Shown: one piece after another, positions 23,846 through 35,407 of the stretch
Position numbering within the stretch: the stretch's first letter is position 1
Layout: the number at the start of each line of letters is the position of its first letter
NCBI GenBank assembly: GCA_963693315.1
Contig: OY856188.1
Location: 197,302,379-197,366,378, forward strand
Source of the DNA: Diogma glabrata
Lineage: Eukaryota; Arthropoda; Insecta; Diptera; Cylindrotomidae
Direction: 5' to 3'
Length of the DNA: 64,000 nt
Program-made: the position numbers and the translations under genes
The notes under the pieces: model-generated
Databases searched by the model: none
The model's input: the letters and a program-made list of their open reading frames with translations, nothing else
Told to the model about the DNA's origin: nothing

Positions 23846-23856
23846 GGGTGGAGGGG
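23846..23856 (+). other. Polypurine tract
   Basis: GGGTGGAGGGG directly abuts the TG of the 3' LTR, the position required for plus-strand priming. One T interrupts the purines. Confidence 0.85.
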
Positions 23857-24196
23857 TGTTGTGTAGCACAACATTATGCTATGCAACGGAATATATAAAT
23901 AAACCTTTATCTTTCTAATTAACCTGAAGTTATAAATACATTTAAATACATTTTTAGTACATAAATTATTATTGTACTAATTAGATATTTAAGGAGAATT
24001 TCAATTGAAAAACATTCAGAATTGATCTGATGATCAAATAATAAACATCTAAAAATAAATATTTTATTTAATTTTGTAAATAATTAAAGTGTTTTAAAAT
24101 AAAAGAAACAAAGAAGTTTTTTTATAATAAATGTTATTATTCGTTTTGTGAAATTATGGTTCTTTTGTGTTTTGTGAACGACGACCACCCACAACA
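23857..24196 (+). repeat. 3' LTR of the gypsy element
   Basis: 340 bp, identical by eye to the 5' LTR, followed by the target duplication CAGG. Confidence 0.97.
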
Positions 24197-24563
24197 CAGG
24201 TACAGTTCACCAAGGAGTAGTTAGTTGAAGACGTACAAACGATTTTTTTGATCGCAGTACTGTAGCCACACCATATTCTGATCTAAGCTATAATCTTATC
24301 TGGTAATTGAAGTACACATTATATATATTTTTATGTTAAAAATAATATAATATTTGCTGTGATAAAATATACTATATCGAATATTAAGTAATCTCTCTGG
24401 ACTAAAATTGCCCAGCTTTATTTTTTGAGAGTCAACAAAACATATATTGTGATTAAAAGTTAACTAAAAGTCAATTTTTCTCCATAAAACAAAAACAATA
24501 CTTCCACTACACCTAAGTGAACAAAAAATAGAAACTAGGGAAAAGTATAATATGAGTCTAAAC

Positions 24564-24860
24564 CAGGGATGGGGAACCTTTTTACCATTAAAGGATTTTG
24601 AACATCGTTAACAGGCCGCATTATGCCGATTATTGTTACCAAGTTTGTGGGGCTGCATCTGTTACTATAATGGCTCTTTTAGACTCTGTGCTAAACGAAT
24701 TGTTAATTTTTTCTGATCTCGTTGTTTTTTATAAATATCTTCATCAGCAGTGTTCGAATGAAATCAAATCCATTATGCCTGCAAACAGTCAAACTGTTGA
24801 GATCACTCACTCACCACTGTCATATAGTGACAGAATGCAGAGAGATTTCTTTGTTTGCAA
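24564..24860 (+). repeat. hAT-like terminus (CAGGGATGGGGAACC) and adjoining repeat
   Basis: CAGGGATGGGGAACCTTTTT at 24564 resembles the terminal repeat of many hAT elements. The following ~290 bp contains a 93-codon frame that I cannot assign. No matching inverse end was found nearby, so this may be a truncated non-autonomous copy within the composite transposon. Confidence 0.35.
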
Positions 24861-25012
24861 AACGAAATCAACTAGCTGATAGATACGCCAATTTAAAAAC
24901 AATTTCTGGAACACGAGGATATCACTCATACATTCCTACAAATGATGGATTTATCTTAGCTAGACGTTATTCTAACTCTACGGAATTTAATAATGTAAAA
25001 TTAAATAAATGA
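24861..25012 (+). CDS. Conserved ORF end in the right inverted repeat, function unknown
   Basis: This is the inverted copy of 17119-17270: KRNQLADRYANLK, GTRGYHSYIPTNDG, ARRYSNSTEFNNVKLNK, then stop. Four nucleotide differences give three residue changes (P/S, S/F, S/N). The frame is open further upstream but homology to the left arm ends before KRNQ, so the true start or splice acceptor is not defined. Confidence 0.45.
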
Positions 25013-25601
25013 TAAAAAATGTGTAAAATATTTATTTTGAGTTAAAATTAAAAATTTATTATAAAAACATATATATGTAAATCCAAAAAAACTGTTCATT
25101 TTTTAAATCCACTTTTTTTTATGATGAAAAATTTTAAGGCGTGTTGCAATAAAATTAATAAAAAAAAAACAAAAAATTTTTTATAAATGTTAGTAACATA
25201 TGTACCTTTCACATATTAAAAAATCAAAAAATTAAAAAATACGCATTTCTAGAAAATCAAATTTGAATTTTTTACCGTTATTTTTCTAAAAGAAAGTGTT
25301 CATGGTCATATGACGTGAATTATTATTTTGATTAGCTCTGTTCAATACCTACATTTTGAGCTATATAACATTAAAATTAGTTCAGTAGTTTTGACTGTAG
25401 AGCCATTTCAATACACCAGGGGGTCGAGCAATTTTTTGATTTTTCATCACCCTGTATCTTAAGACAGGGTAAAAAAAAACTAAAAATGCAGAATATTTTT
25501 TTTATTGATGTCAATGAATTCCAATACCTAAATATACTAAATTAAAACCTCATTTCCAAAATTGCATGTTTTTTGCTGATTTCACGTGTTTTTTACCGCA
25601 T

Positions 25602-25776
25602 GCGTTTCTTGCAGAATTACAACGTCGATATCGAAATCTTTTAATACTCTTTGTAAATGTTCAGTTTTTGACTTGCTTATGCCTTCAATGTTCAATTGCA
25701 AAATACGGACTGAGGGTCCAATATTTTTTGTCTTATGGTGCTGAGAAGTGTCGTTGTTTTTGTGATTTTGGTTCAT
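25602..25776 (-). pseudogene. Non-LTR retrotransposon endonuclease domain, N-terminal part
   Basis: From an ATG at 25776 the minus strand encodes SVRILQLNIEGISKSKTEHL and DIDVVILQETHA, the N-terminal motifs of an APE-type endonuclease (LNIEG Asn and QETH Glu). The frame is cut at GCAT 25598-25601 by the composite transposon and continues at 15229. Family: a jockey/CR1-type non-LTR element different from the LOA-like copies. Confidence 0.75.
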
Positions 25777-25859
25777 TGTTACGTTTTTGCATCACAGCCA
25801 AGAGTTCGAAATCCAATATTTGGCTACCCAGTTTGAATAGACTATTAGCGTAAACCAGG

Positions 25860-26560
25860 GTGTAGCGCGAGGAGCTTGTCTATTATCACACCCCTGGAGC
25901 ATATTATTAGTACTAATAAAGAGAATTCTTAAGTGGTACCAATTACTTTTAATTAGGGGTGGTAGTTAGGGGGTGATTTTCACTTTTTTTGTCACCGAAA
26001 AAAATATAGACCAACTTTGTTTTCGCCATAACACGCTTAGTATTGATGCTAGGGTCTTTTATAAAACACAAAAATAATATTATATCAAATTTATCCGAAA
26101 AAAAGCATTGTTTTTTGTTTATTCACGTCGAAACTTTCAACTTTTGTGTTTGGCGAATATGAACTTCCCTTCAACAAGCTATTGTTCCGTTTGTATTGTG
26201 TCTACAGTCACCATAAACCCAGCATTTCGTTTGTTGTTTTATAACATTATAACCTCAATTTATTTTTACGATAAATGCTTACTTTTTGAGTTATTTATGA
26301 AAAACCGCCTGAAAACGTAGATTTTTTAATGAAAAATTGACATTTTCACTCGCGAATAAGTCGAAAAGTATTGACTTTCAGAAAAATATTTTTATGACAA
26401 AAGTTGCTTAAAATTAGTCAATCTATCTTTTTCCGTACTTATTTGTAATATAATATTTTTCACCCCCGAGAAGGGGTGGCATTCACCCCTAAGATTTAAG
26501 CAATCACCGGCATAGAGTCAACTTTGAAGTAGAGGGCAAGCATAACCTAAATCCAAATTT
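25860..26560. repeat. Unclassified dispersed repeat with CACCCC hairpin
   Basis: The stretch ends with TTCACCCCCGAGAAGGGGTG and CATTCACCCCTAAG near 26460-26495, which can form a GC-rich hairpin, and begins with GGGGTGG-rich DNA near 25960. Such blocks are typical of dispersed insect repeats. No coding frame is supported. Confidence 0.35.
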
Positions 26561-28150
26561 TTGTGCAAATCGGTGTTGCTTGTAAGGATTATACGGGAAA
26601 ATGCTCATTGACTGGACTATATTTTCTATTCATTATTATCTCACAACAACGAATAGCTTCTCGCAGTCTATTATTTGATATTTCAAACAACCACGCTTTC
26701 AAAACTTTCAGAAATTTGTTAATAGAAGAGGCATTTTTTAATTCAACCGATAGACAATTAAATAGTGTGGGACCAGTGTGTATAGATAAAATTTACGGAA
26801 ATGTTCGGTATTTAGCTTTTGGATAATACAACGATTTTTTAGTACGAAGATTATATTTTTCATTTGATCGGACACACAGGTTTCCACTCCTTTTATAAAA
26901 TAATTTTAACACCTTGAAAACGTATAAATTTCTTACGGGTAATATTAATAATTGTTTGAAAAGAGGAAATGAATGCTCAATTTTTTTTTTCTTTAACAGG
27001 ACACGAATTATATGTTTTTGAACTAGTATTAATGGTTCCAGGTTGGAATAGTAGATACCACCCCAACAGGTAATATCATATTGGATTCTATAGATTCAAT
27101 GAGTGCGAAATATATATTACGCAGTACTGATACAAATTGATCTTTACATATACATTTTACGCGATGATATTAGGAGTTATTTTCGTATTTTGTTAATATG
27201 GCTTTTCTGATTTAGTCTGGAATCAATAACCAAAGCGAGATACTTAATATCTCCACAACGTCAACTTCGAAACAATTTACTCCACATTTAGAATTTGAGC
27301 AGTTTGAAGAATGATATAAATATGAACTTTGTAGTGTGACAGGGGACATAGTTAAGTTAAAGTACATTACTTTAGTTTTTGTGCTTAATATCATATAGTG
27401 GATATTGAGCCACACACTCAATAGTTCAAGATCATGTAAAATGTTCGCTTCATTATTAGCAACTGAATCAGCATCGTAAATCAAACATATATCGTCAGCG
27501 AAAACCACCATGAATCCTTTGAGTCCGCTTTTAACAATAGAGTTTATATATAAAATAAATAGTATAGGACCCAGTACTGATCCCTGAGAAACACCCGCTT
27601 TTAATGTTCCAAATACACTGTGGGTCGTGGGATTCACCAATTTTGACACATTGTGTTTGAATTGTTAAGTAAGATTTAAACCAAGAGTGAGTAGACGACC
27701 TCTTATACCCATATTCCAGAGCTTGTTTAGTAGAAGACTGTGATTTACTGTGTCAAAAGCTTTGGATATATCAATATATAAACCTGCGACTTTTTTTTTA
27801 TTGTTTAAGCTTTCATACACTTTGCTCAAGAATTTTATGAGAGCATCTTCGGTTGACATCTTCTTTCGAAAACCAAATTGATTTGGGGCAACTAAATTAT
27901 ATTTATCGCAACAATTGACTAACCTAGTTATAACTGCCTTTTCAAAAATTTTGGGAAATACATTTAGTAGTGCAATTGGCCTGTAATTGGTTGACGAGTC
28001 TCTATCACCCTTCTTAAATAGCGGAAGCACAGTTGCGGTTTTTAAACTTTCAGGAAAGATACCGGTGTTTAGAGACAAGTTAAATAAGAATTTGAGAATA
28101 CGAGAAATTGATTTTGAAATTTTTTTAAATTTTTCTGAAGTTAAAATCTA
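26550..28150 (-). pseudogene. Non-LTR retrotransposon ORF2, RT and C-terminus (CR1/jockey-type)
   Basis: On the minus strand 28078-27665 carries the RT finger and palm: FKKGDRDSSTNYRPIALLN, NQFGFRKKMSTEDAL and LYIDISKAFDTVNHSLL. After a frame break near 27655, 27649-27212 carries SQGSVLGPILFILYINS and the catalytic FADDICLIY. Beyond further breaks the C-terminal segment is readable to about 26560 with RTKKSLYYPKAKYRT and a TLFNCLSVELKNA region. The element is 5'-truncated near 28150. It differs from the LOA-like copies and resembles CR1/Daphne-type elements. Confidence 0.85.
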
Positions 28151-28889
28151 ATACGACTTCACTACCATGGAATGAAAACTAAGAATCATGAACTATCAAT
28201 ATACAAATGTAATGATAAAGCAAAGCGGTCACATTTATTTTATTTTTTTTCCTGTTTGCCATTTTTATATTATTAAAGTAACCTTAATTCCAGATTATTT
28301 CGTAATAATCCTTTGAACATTATTACAGATTAAAAATAAAATAAGAAATTCTCATATCAATTCTATGTATGAATAGTATTTCCTATATATCTCTCACTAT
28401 TAACACTAACACGAAAACAAATCCAATCACAAAACAAAATTGCGTATTAATTTTTATTTCGTTCCGAAAAACTAATCCTTAATAAAAATGAATATTTTAT
28501 AAACCATTTTCTTATCACAATTATATATACATGATGAGGTCGGTGTAATCCATAAAAATTATAGTAGATTAAAGTTCACAGTTTTCTCTCATATTATTAT
28601 TTTATGTCACCAATAATTTTTTTATGTTTCGTAGATCCTTCTCAAGTTTCTTGTCGAGTTTATTATATTTTAAAATATTCAGTTTCCTAAATAAATAACG
28701 TCTCTATTATCTTTTACACCAAACATTAAACTGTTTACTTTAAAGTTTAAACAAAAAAACATTAGAGAAATATAAATATAGAAAGAGAGAGCGAGAGAGA
28801 GGTACAGTAGTTCTTCAACGTGATACTAGCCTACCATGGATTTCTATTGCCCCAAGAATAGTTCATAAAAAATGCCGCAATTACCGCAT
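28151..28889. other. AT-rich DNA with a short GA repeat
   Basis: No gene seen. A GAGAGAGCGAGAGAGAGG run lies at about 28783-28802. Confidence 0.5.
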
Positions 28890-29134
28890 GGAGGGATCAG
28901 TTTTTATTGATTTATTTTTTTTTATTTTTGATCCACGGGGGTGATAACTCCGCGTACTTCAGTCCCTGCTATTGGCATACGAGTTAACGTGAGATATCAC
29001 ATACCACTGAGATATCACTAGTCAAGTTGATATCTTAGGGGTACTGGCAGATGAATTGTATTCAGTCAATGGTAGCACCCTCAATCTTAGGCTTAGCTAT
29101 GGAATATTCCTTAATGATGGCACGCTGTTGCTTA
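28890..29134 (-). repeat. LTR-like repeat, copy 1, left part
   Basis: Shares with 52237-52885 the sequences GGAGGGATCAGTTTTTATTG, TACGAGTTAACGTGAGATAT and GTGAGATATCACATACCACT, in the same order. It is interrupted at 29134 by the element 29135-37050 and resumes at 37051. In inverse the ends resemble LTR termini (TGTTGTGTAG start, TATCA or CACA end), but shared sequence extends past them, so the LTR assignment is uncertain. Confidence 0.6.
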
Positions 29135-31261
29135 ATGCAGGGCTCCCGTTTTAAGGTCAGATTGAAAAAAATGGAAATTTTTCGCTAAAAAAATGGAAAA
29201 CAATCAATTTAAAATGTCTAATAGATAGGGTATCTAGAATATTACGGTAAAAAAATTCCCTGTTTTTTTCAGGTTATCCAAACTCGGTTTTTAATTTTTT
29301 CAGAAAATTTTTATACTACGGTATTTTGTAATTGATAGAAAAATTAATAAAAGTATACATTTATTCATTTGTTAACACTTTTAATCGTTAATATAACAAA
29401 AACCTTGACTCGAAAATATCAGATTGAATGATTCTCCTACATATTGTTTTTCAAATTGTAATAAAATGAATTGTTAAATTATTTTTATGAAGAAGTGGAA
29501 CTAAAGAATTATTTGATTGAATCTGAGTACAAAACAGTTGCATCTCATAAGTAAACAATATAAAAACAGATAATTTTTAATCCAGTAGTTGTTCATCTTT
29601 AAGTGGTTTCAGAAATTAAATTTTTAGTTTTAGTAACTTCATTAACATATTTCTTAAAACCAGGTGAGAGTAAAGAGGGTTGTTCAACCATTTTGAACAA
29701 AGTTTCGTGAGGAATATTTTAATATTTTTAATATATAATAGTTTTCATCGGCTTTATGAGCATTTAAAGCAAGCAAATAAATTATAAGCGAATCAGATCA
29801 GACAAATTCAACCACAGATCAATTCGTTGCTTTAACTCCAGCGTTAAATGCATTACATTGTACGTAAGCCGCAGCTGCCCAGAATTTCTTTATTACTCGA
29901 ATCATGTGCTAAGTCCACCTTTAGATATCGAATAGATTTTAAGTTAACATTAGTTCCGTTCGAAACTTGAATCGAAGTATTGGTACATGGGATACATAAT
30001 ATGACAGTTTCTTACAAATTTGCGGCAGTAGTAGGTATGTCCCAAATAGATTGATATTAAACATCTAATCGTTCGTGATTTGTTTTTATCACCATTTTAT
30101 AATTTGCTGCTTTAGACTCTCATGAAAATAAGTTACAACAAAACATATATTTTGAATTGAATCGATTTAGTTCGATATAATTATTAATTCTGTAAACCAT
30201 TGTACCGGTACCTTGGAATTTAGTTAGTTTTAATTTTCGTTCAATTTCACTGACAGAAAACATTGTCTTCATCATAGAAACCCTAATTACAAAGATCAAA
30301 TGCCACAATGTAACACCGTCTTTTAAAAAAAAGTTCATCGTGTTGGACAAAGCGAGACACTTGTGAATGAATTAGGTCACGACAAGTGGCATACAATTAT
30401 AAACTTTTTATTTATAAACTGTTCCTAATAGGAACGATAGTCTTTTTAGTATTTTTCTGGTGAAATTTTGTTAATTATGAATAATTTATTTAAATCTAGC
30501 ATAAGTTGATCATTATATAATACGTAGGCTCTCTATCGTCATGAACTTCACATAGTTCAGAGTTTACTAGCTTGCAGTTTTACACCGGCATATTATCCGA
30601 AGTGAAAGTAATAACTGCAAGTCTGGTTTACCATCATCATCATGAACCGTACTCCACTAGGAAGCATATGGAAATATATTGCGGAAGCTTTTTAAAATAC
30701 ATTCCTTTGCACATTTTGTTCTCATTTACACATTTAGTGGTTGCATTCGGCACATTTAGTGGTTGCCGAATTACAATTACATATTATTGTATTTGCAATA
30801 GTATTGCAAACCTCATGGATAATTTTTTAATTAATTAAATAATTAGAAAAATACTAAGATCCATTTTATGTTTCCCAAACCTTCGCCGTAAATCGAAATC
30901 AGGTGTTTTGTGTTAAAAAAAAAGCGTGTTAACACTTGAACCACTTCTGTTATTTGGATTTAATAATTGTTCATATTATATAATCCTGTATGTAGTATAG
31001 TTGTAATTGAAGCCACCTTGTTCATATGTTTTTTATTCAAATAAATAAAAGAAATTACAATTCACTAATAAAAATATATAAAATTGTGTTTACACAGATT
31101 ATTAAATTCATATAATAAGGATAAGGATAAAAAACAAGTAGGACAGATTATTTAACTATTATTATTACTGCAACTAGGTTTCTTCTGTTTGCCCTACAAA
31201 ATGCCAGAAAATATAAAAAGTTTCCTTCATATTTGTGCTAAACTTTATAAAATGGATGACT

Positions 31262-32091
31262 CTTCCCCCGTAAAAAACGCCTAGGCGTTTAAAACGAATA
31301 GTGCGCCCACTGAGCGTTTTATTCAAATACTACGCCCAGGGCGTTTTAATAAAATAAAATTCAATAAAGTGATTAATAGAAAATAATTTCATTCTAAAAA
31401 TTAAAATCTGGTAACAATTTCTTTAAAGTGATTTTCGTTTGGTATGTCAGATTTGATCGAAAAAGATCTAGATTTCGATGACCAAACGAACATGAAATTC
31501 GCTGTTTTTTAAAATTTTGTTGTTTAGGTAAAAAAATGGCATTTGTGACATGTGGTTCGATAATAGAAAACCATTTTGACATACTTCACAAACTTTCTCA
31601 ATAAAAAAAAATCCAAAGGTTAATGACGGATGTTGGCATATGGTTGATGTGAATAATATGGGAATGTGGAGCAGTGATATATTGCAAAATTATATAACAA
31701 ATATGATTTTGTAACGACCAAAAAAAAATTTGCTTCGGCAGCCAGTTTTGCTGATTATTGATGCCTATGGTCCACATGCAAAGCATATGGAAAATATAAT
31801 ATCTTTATTGAAATTGTGCCAAGGACCGCATTTTTTATCAACTCTATGTAGAAGCAAATGCAAAAGGTCATCAAAAAATATGGATCGCGGAATTATTCTG
31901 AAGTTTAGGCCATTTTTTTTATCTAATATGAATTATGACTCTACTATATATAAACTATTTTTATTTCAAATAAAACGCATAGGCGTTCTATTTGGATGGG
32001 TGTTCTATTCGAACCATTTTGTATCATTTTAAAAATATTCGTTTTTTTGTCACTCTCGAATAAAACGCCTAGGCGTCTTTTACGGGGGAAG
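31262..32091. mobile_element. DNA element with 26+ bp inverted ends CTTCCCCCGTAAAA, TSD ACT
   Basis: Left end CTTCCCCCGTAAAAAACGCC, right end the inverse GGCGTCTTTTACGGGGGAAG. ACT flanks both sides (31259-31261 and 32092-32094). GCCTAGGCG sits just inside each end. The interior plus strand near 31740 reads QPVLLIIDAYGPHAKHMENI, reminiscent of the second catalytic Asp region of pogo-like DDE transposases, so it is probably a decayed autonomous copy. It inserted into the C-terminal end of the hAT-like transposase gene. Confidence 0.7.
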
Positions 32092-32189
32092 ACTGTAGTA
32101 ATGTTTTTAAAACATTTTCATTTTTACGCTTTACAGATTTTCCGATAGCACCAGCCTTGTTCTCAAGTTCTGTTGCATCTTTATGCAAA

Positions 32190-32935
32190 TCAGTTGCACC
32201 ACTCAAGAGCTTTGACCGTTAAAATTTCTGGTAAATTTGATGAACATCGATCGTTCTCCAATTTCTGAATTTTTTCAGATGCTGATTCCAGTAGAGATTC
32301 GGCTGCCTTTTCTTTTGCTTTTTGTTCGTGTTTTAACTTTTTATACTGTATTTCGATGTTGTGTATGGTATTCAATTCTTTTAAAGCATGTTCGTGGATT
32401 TTCTTTTGATTTAGGACATCAGTTTCATTCTCAAGAGCTAGTTTGGCCTCTTTATCCGAAATTGCTTTTTGTTCTTCGAGAAACATTCTATATTTCGAAT
32501 TTGCCAATTTACAAGAAAGAATCAATTCTTTCGACAAAATTAGATTTTCTATATTATTATTCAAATAACGCATTCCGTCCAAAATGTTTAGTTTTGAATT
32601 CAGCGTTTTTTCTGACATAGAAGCTCTCTCACTTGGCAGCAAACGGGATGACACAGAGAATCCTTTTTCTACATCAGCGTTACCATGGCAAATTGATAAG
32701 GTGCTTTTCAAAAACTGCGTTAATAATGGGTATTTTACCCAACCGGCTGCATCTTTAATTTCAAATAGTTTTTCAAAACTAGCATCAATCTGCTCTTTTT
32801 GGTCAGAAAATATATTTTTTTCTGTTGAATGTAATAATTTTAATTCTAACGAAAATTGGTCTTTTGATCTATTATTACTATTAAGTAAATGTAATTTTAA
32901 AATATGATTAAAATAGTCAAAACATTCATAAATTT
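32190..32935 (-). pseudogene. hAT-family transposase C-terminal region
   Basis: On the minus strand, open from about 32935, the frame reaches the hAT dimerisation motif: LSICHGNADVEKGFSVSSRL (about 32700-32640) then SEKTLNSKLNILDGM. A lysine- and glutamate-rich coiled coil of about 110 residues follows (KAISDKEAKLALENE, EQKAKEKAAESLL). The frame stops at 32190, but a one-base shift gives about 40 more residues to 32095, where the ACT-flanked element interrupts it. Dimerisation domains of this kind assemble hAT transposases. The catalytic core is not recognisable. Confidence 0.65.
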
Positions 32936-32957
32936 ACTAGGCGTAAGTACTTGAGCG

Positions 32958-35142
32958 TAGTGATGTGTCGGTCGTGAACGACCTAAGTTAATTGAACGGA
33001 TCACTTCAGTGAACGACGACCGATCATTCAATAATAAAAAAAACGTCGTTCGTCGGTCACTAACCTCTTATGTACTATTGACATTTGTATATGCAATGAA
33101 CGTCTTTTAATATATAATATAATGACAGCAGTGTTAGTTATTTATCTTGTTTATTTAAATACTTTGTTATTGCATAATAAGTTATATTTTTTATTTTTGG
33201 ATTCGATAAATTTAAATTAAATTTAAAAAAAATATATATTTTTAAAATAATATTAATCGTTTTATTTAAAATTCATAATTCTAAATACTATGCATTTTTT
33301 TCGAAATCCATATGTTAAATTAAAAGCGTAGTTTTGGAATTGAACATGATTTCAATAATACACCTCAAATAAACCTTCAATGAAAAGTAATAATACACCC
33401 CCAATATCACTTCGTCTTCAAATTTTAATTACGATCAAATTTTGATTCCGATCATTGTGATATGCGAATTTGTTTTTCTCCTCTCAAACATTTATTCATT
33501 ATATTCAACAACTTCACATAAAAAAGTGACCTGAAAAAATGTATCTAACTAATCGTGCAGATTTTCATAATAACATTTTCATAATAAAAATTATAAAATA
33601 TACGCACTTCATCTAACAATGAAAAGGATGAAAAGGAATTTTCAAACCTTAATATGAAAATAACACTAAAAATAACACAAAACTAATAACCAATCCAATG
33701 AAACAAAACCAAACTAACAATGTCATATACATTTATTTAAATCATAAATATATGCGACGATCGATTTTTTTATTTTGCGACGATCGATTAAAAGAAATAC
33801 ATAACATACATACAAAACGATAACTTCAAAGAAATATTCTTACGAAAAATTTACCATAAAGAACACAAGTTGGAAAATTTACTAATAAACAAAACAACAC
33901 GCCTACCAAAAGATATGACCTACGTATGAAACGATTAGTTAAAAAAAATATTGTAATGAAAAATTTATCATAAAGAACAACTGAGCGGCTGAACTAGTGA
34001 AATAAATGAACTAGTGACTAACTGAACTATAAGCAAAACACAAAATCATAAAAATAAACAAAATTATAAGTTCGTTCGAAAAAGATTGCTCCAAAGAAGT
34101 AAGAATGATTGAACATAAAGAATGAAAAATAAAATGCCATTTTTGAAGAAAATATAAATGCTATTGAAAAAAAAAGAAATGTATTTCATGCAACTTTTAC
34201 AAATTATGAATTTTGAAATGAAAATGGAGAAAAAATTGATTATGAAGATGATTGTTTGTATATATTAATTATTAATGATTATGAAAAAAAACATTTGTTT
34301 GCACATATACATATATGTATTTAAATTGTTTTTATTATTATTGTTAATTTTTGTTGGTGGATGGATGCTGTCTAGTTACTAAAAGAATTAATTTCATTTA
34401 AGTTTTTCAGATTTAATTTAATTTTGTATGCAATATTTGCTTTGAAAAAAAAATTGTTTGTTGCACCTTAGCTAAAGCTTTAGTTAAAAATTAAAAATTT
34501 ACTACATGTAAATTTACTACTTAAACATTATATTCCTTATTCTATAGTGCAATTTTGTTTTAAATAATGTTTTTTCTTTAAATCGACATATAAAATGGAT
34601 TGGATGAGGATTTTCTTTTGAATGTTAATTAGAGGATGAGATGTTAGACTGTATGGCTCATTAAAATGAGATTGCAACAAGTTATAAAGGAGAATCCTTT
34701 AAGACAAACGGTAGAAAACAAACAAATAGAGGGTGGCTTAAAATAGTAGATGTACTATAGTATAAATCCTGTATAGATTTTTAAGCAATGATTTATTAAT
34801 CTTTTTAAATAAATTACATTACATTACATGAGCAATATTTTTTGTTTAAACGGAAGAGGCTTTCTTCTTTATATCGCTACTCATCCTCTTTGCAAAAAGT
34901 TTTGAATACCCTTTGAAACTTTTTAGACAAATTGGTCTTAGATTTATGGGGATTGTTGCTTGTTAATTAGGATGTGGTTCTTGACCTATTAACGAGGCAT
35001 TTTTATTATAATTTTTAACTGAAATATTTAATACTTTTGCAAGTGACCGATTGAACGAAGAACGTTGTTTTTAAATCGGTCAGTGCAAATGAACGATCCG
35101 GTCTGAATGGATCGCTAATTTAGCACGGGTTACCCATTACTT
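32958..35142. mobile_element. Non-autonomous hAT element, 8 bp TSD CTTGAGCG
   Basis: Perfect 8 bp duplications CTTGAGCG flank it at 32950-32957 and 35143-35150, the hallmark of hAT. Ends are TAGTGATGTGTCGG and, in inverse, AAGTAATGGGTAAC. Subterminal GTGAACGAC and GAACGATC repeats occur at both ends, as in many hAT elements. The 2.2 kb interior is AT-rich with no transposase. A 17 bp tandem (GCGACGATCGATT) lies near 33755-33790. It splits the transposase gene whose parts are at 32935 and 35151. Confidence 0.85.
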
Positions 35143-35150
35143 CTTGAGCG

Positions 35151-35407
35151 TCATAATAAAATTCATTGAATTTTATTTTAAAATTTGTTATATAAAGTGC
35201 GGCATCTATATGAAAATTTTTAACATTATTTTTAAAAACAATCTGTTCAACCGTTTTTGATTTTACAAAATTCTGTTCGTTTAAAATTGTGTCACTCAAG
35301 ATAATATCTATAGAGGAAAATAAATTGCAATCTTTGTACCGTTCAGCGTCGAAGCTCGAAATATCTTTCTCAATGTTTGAGCGACAAATTATTGATTTAA
35401 TCAACAA
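35151..35407 (-). pseudogene. hAT-like transposase fragment upstream of the insertion
   Basis: An ~85-codon minus-strand frame (CRSNIEKDISSFDAERYKDC, DAALYITNFKIKFNEFYYDA) ends where the hAT element 32958-35142 inserted; the gene resumes at 32949 on the same strand. On its own it has no diagnostic motif; it is assigned by position and by continuity across the 8 bp duplication. Confidence 0.5.

Larger units (their letters stand above)
17499..24196 (+). mobile_element. Complete Ty3/gypsy LTR retrotransposon
   Basis: Two 340 bp LTRs (17499-17838 and 23857-24196) begin TGTTGTGTAGC and end CCCACAACA; they look identical by eye. CAGG at 17495-17498 and 24197-24200 is the 4 bp target duplication. 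Order inside: putative primer site, gag with two zinc knuckles, -1 slippery site, protease, reverse transcriptase, RNase H, integrase, polypurine tract. There is no env-like frame, so this is a plain retrotransposon. Pol carries two single-base frame breaks (about 20458 and 21868). It inserted into the composite transposon 15234-25597. Confidence 0.97.
15234..25597. mobile_element. Composite DNA transposon with ~740 bp inverted repeats, carrying nested insertions
   Basis: Ends read AGTGAAAAACACGTGAAATC and, in inverse, GGTAAAAAACACGTGAAATC. GCAT flanks both ends (15230-15233 and 25598-25601), a likely 4 bp target duplication. The left arm is 15234-17271 less the mariner (about 744 bp), the right arm 24859-25597 (about 739 bp). 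Both arms include the end of a conserved ORF. The interior left after removing the gypsy element is about 880 bp and shows no transposase, so the superfamily is unknown. The insertion splits a non-LTR endonuclease ORF. Confidence 0.75.

Noticed and set aside
28783..28802. GAGA run as a GAGA-factor regulatory site
   Set aside because: A simple GA repeat with no promoter or gene nearby; no support for function.
30120..30838. 76-88 codon frames inside the hAT-like element
   Set aside because: No recognisable domain, no continuity with the transposase, and length expected by chance.
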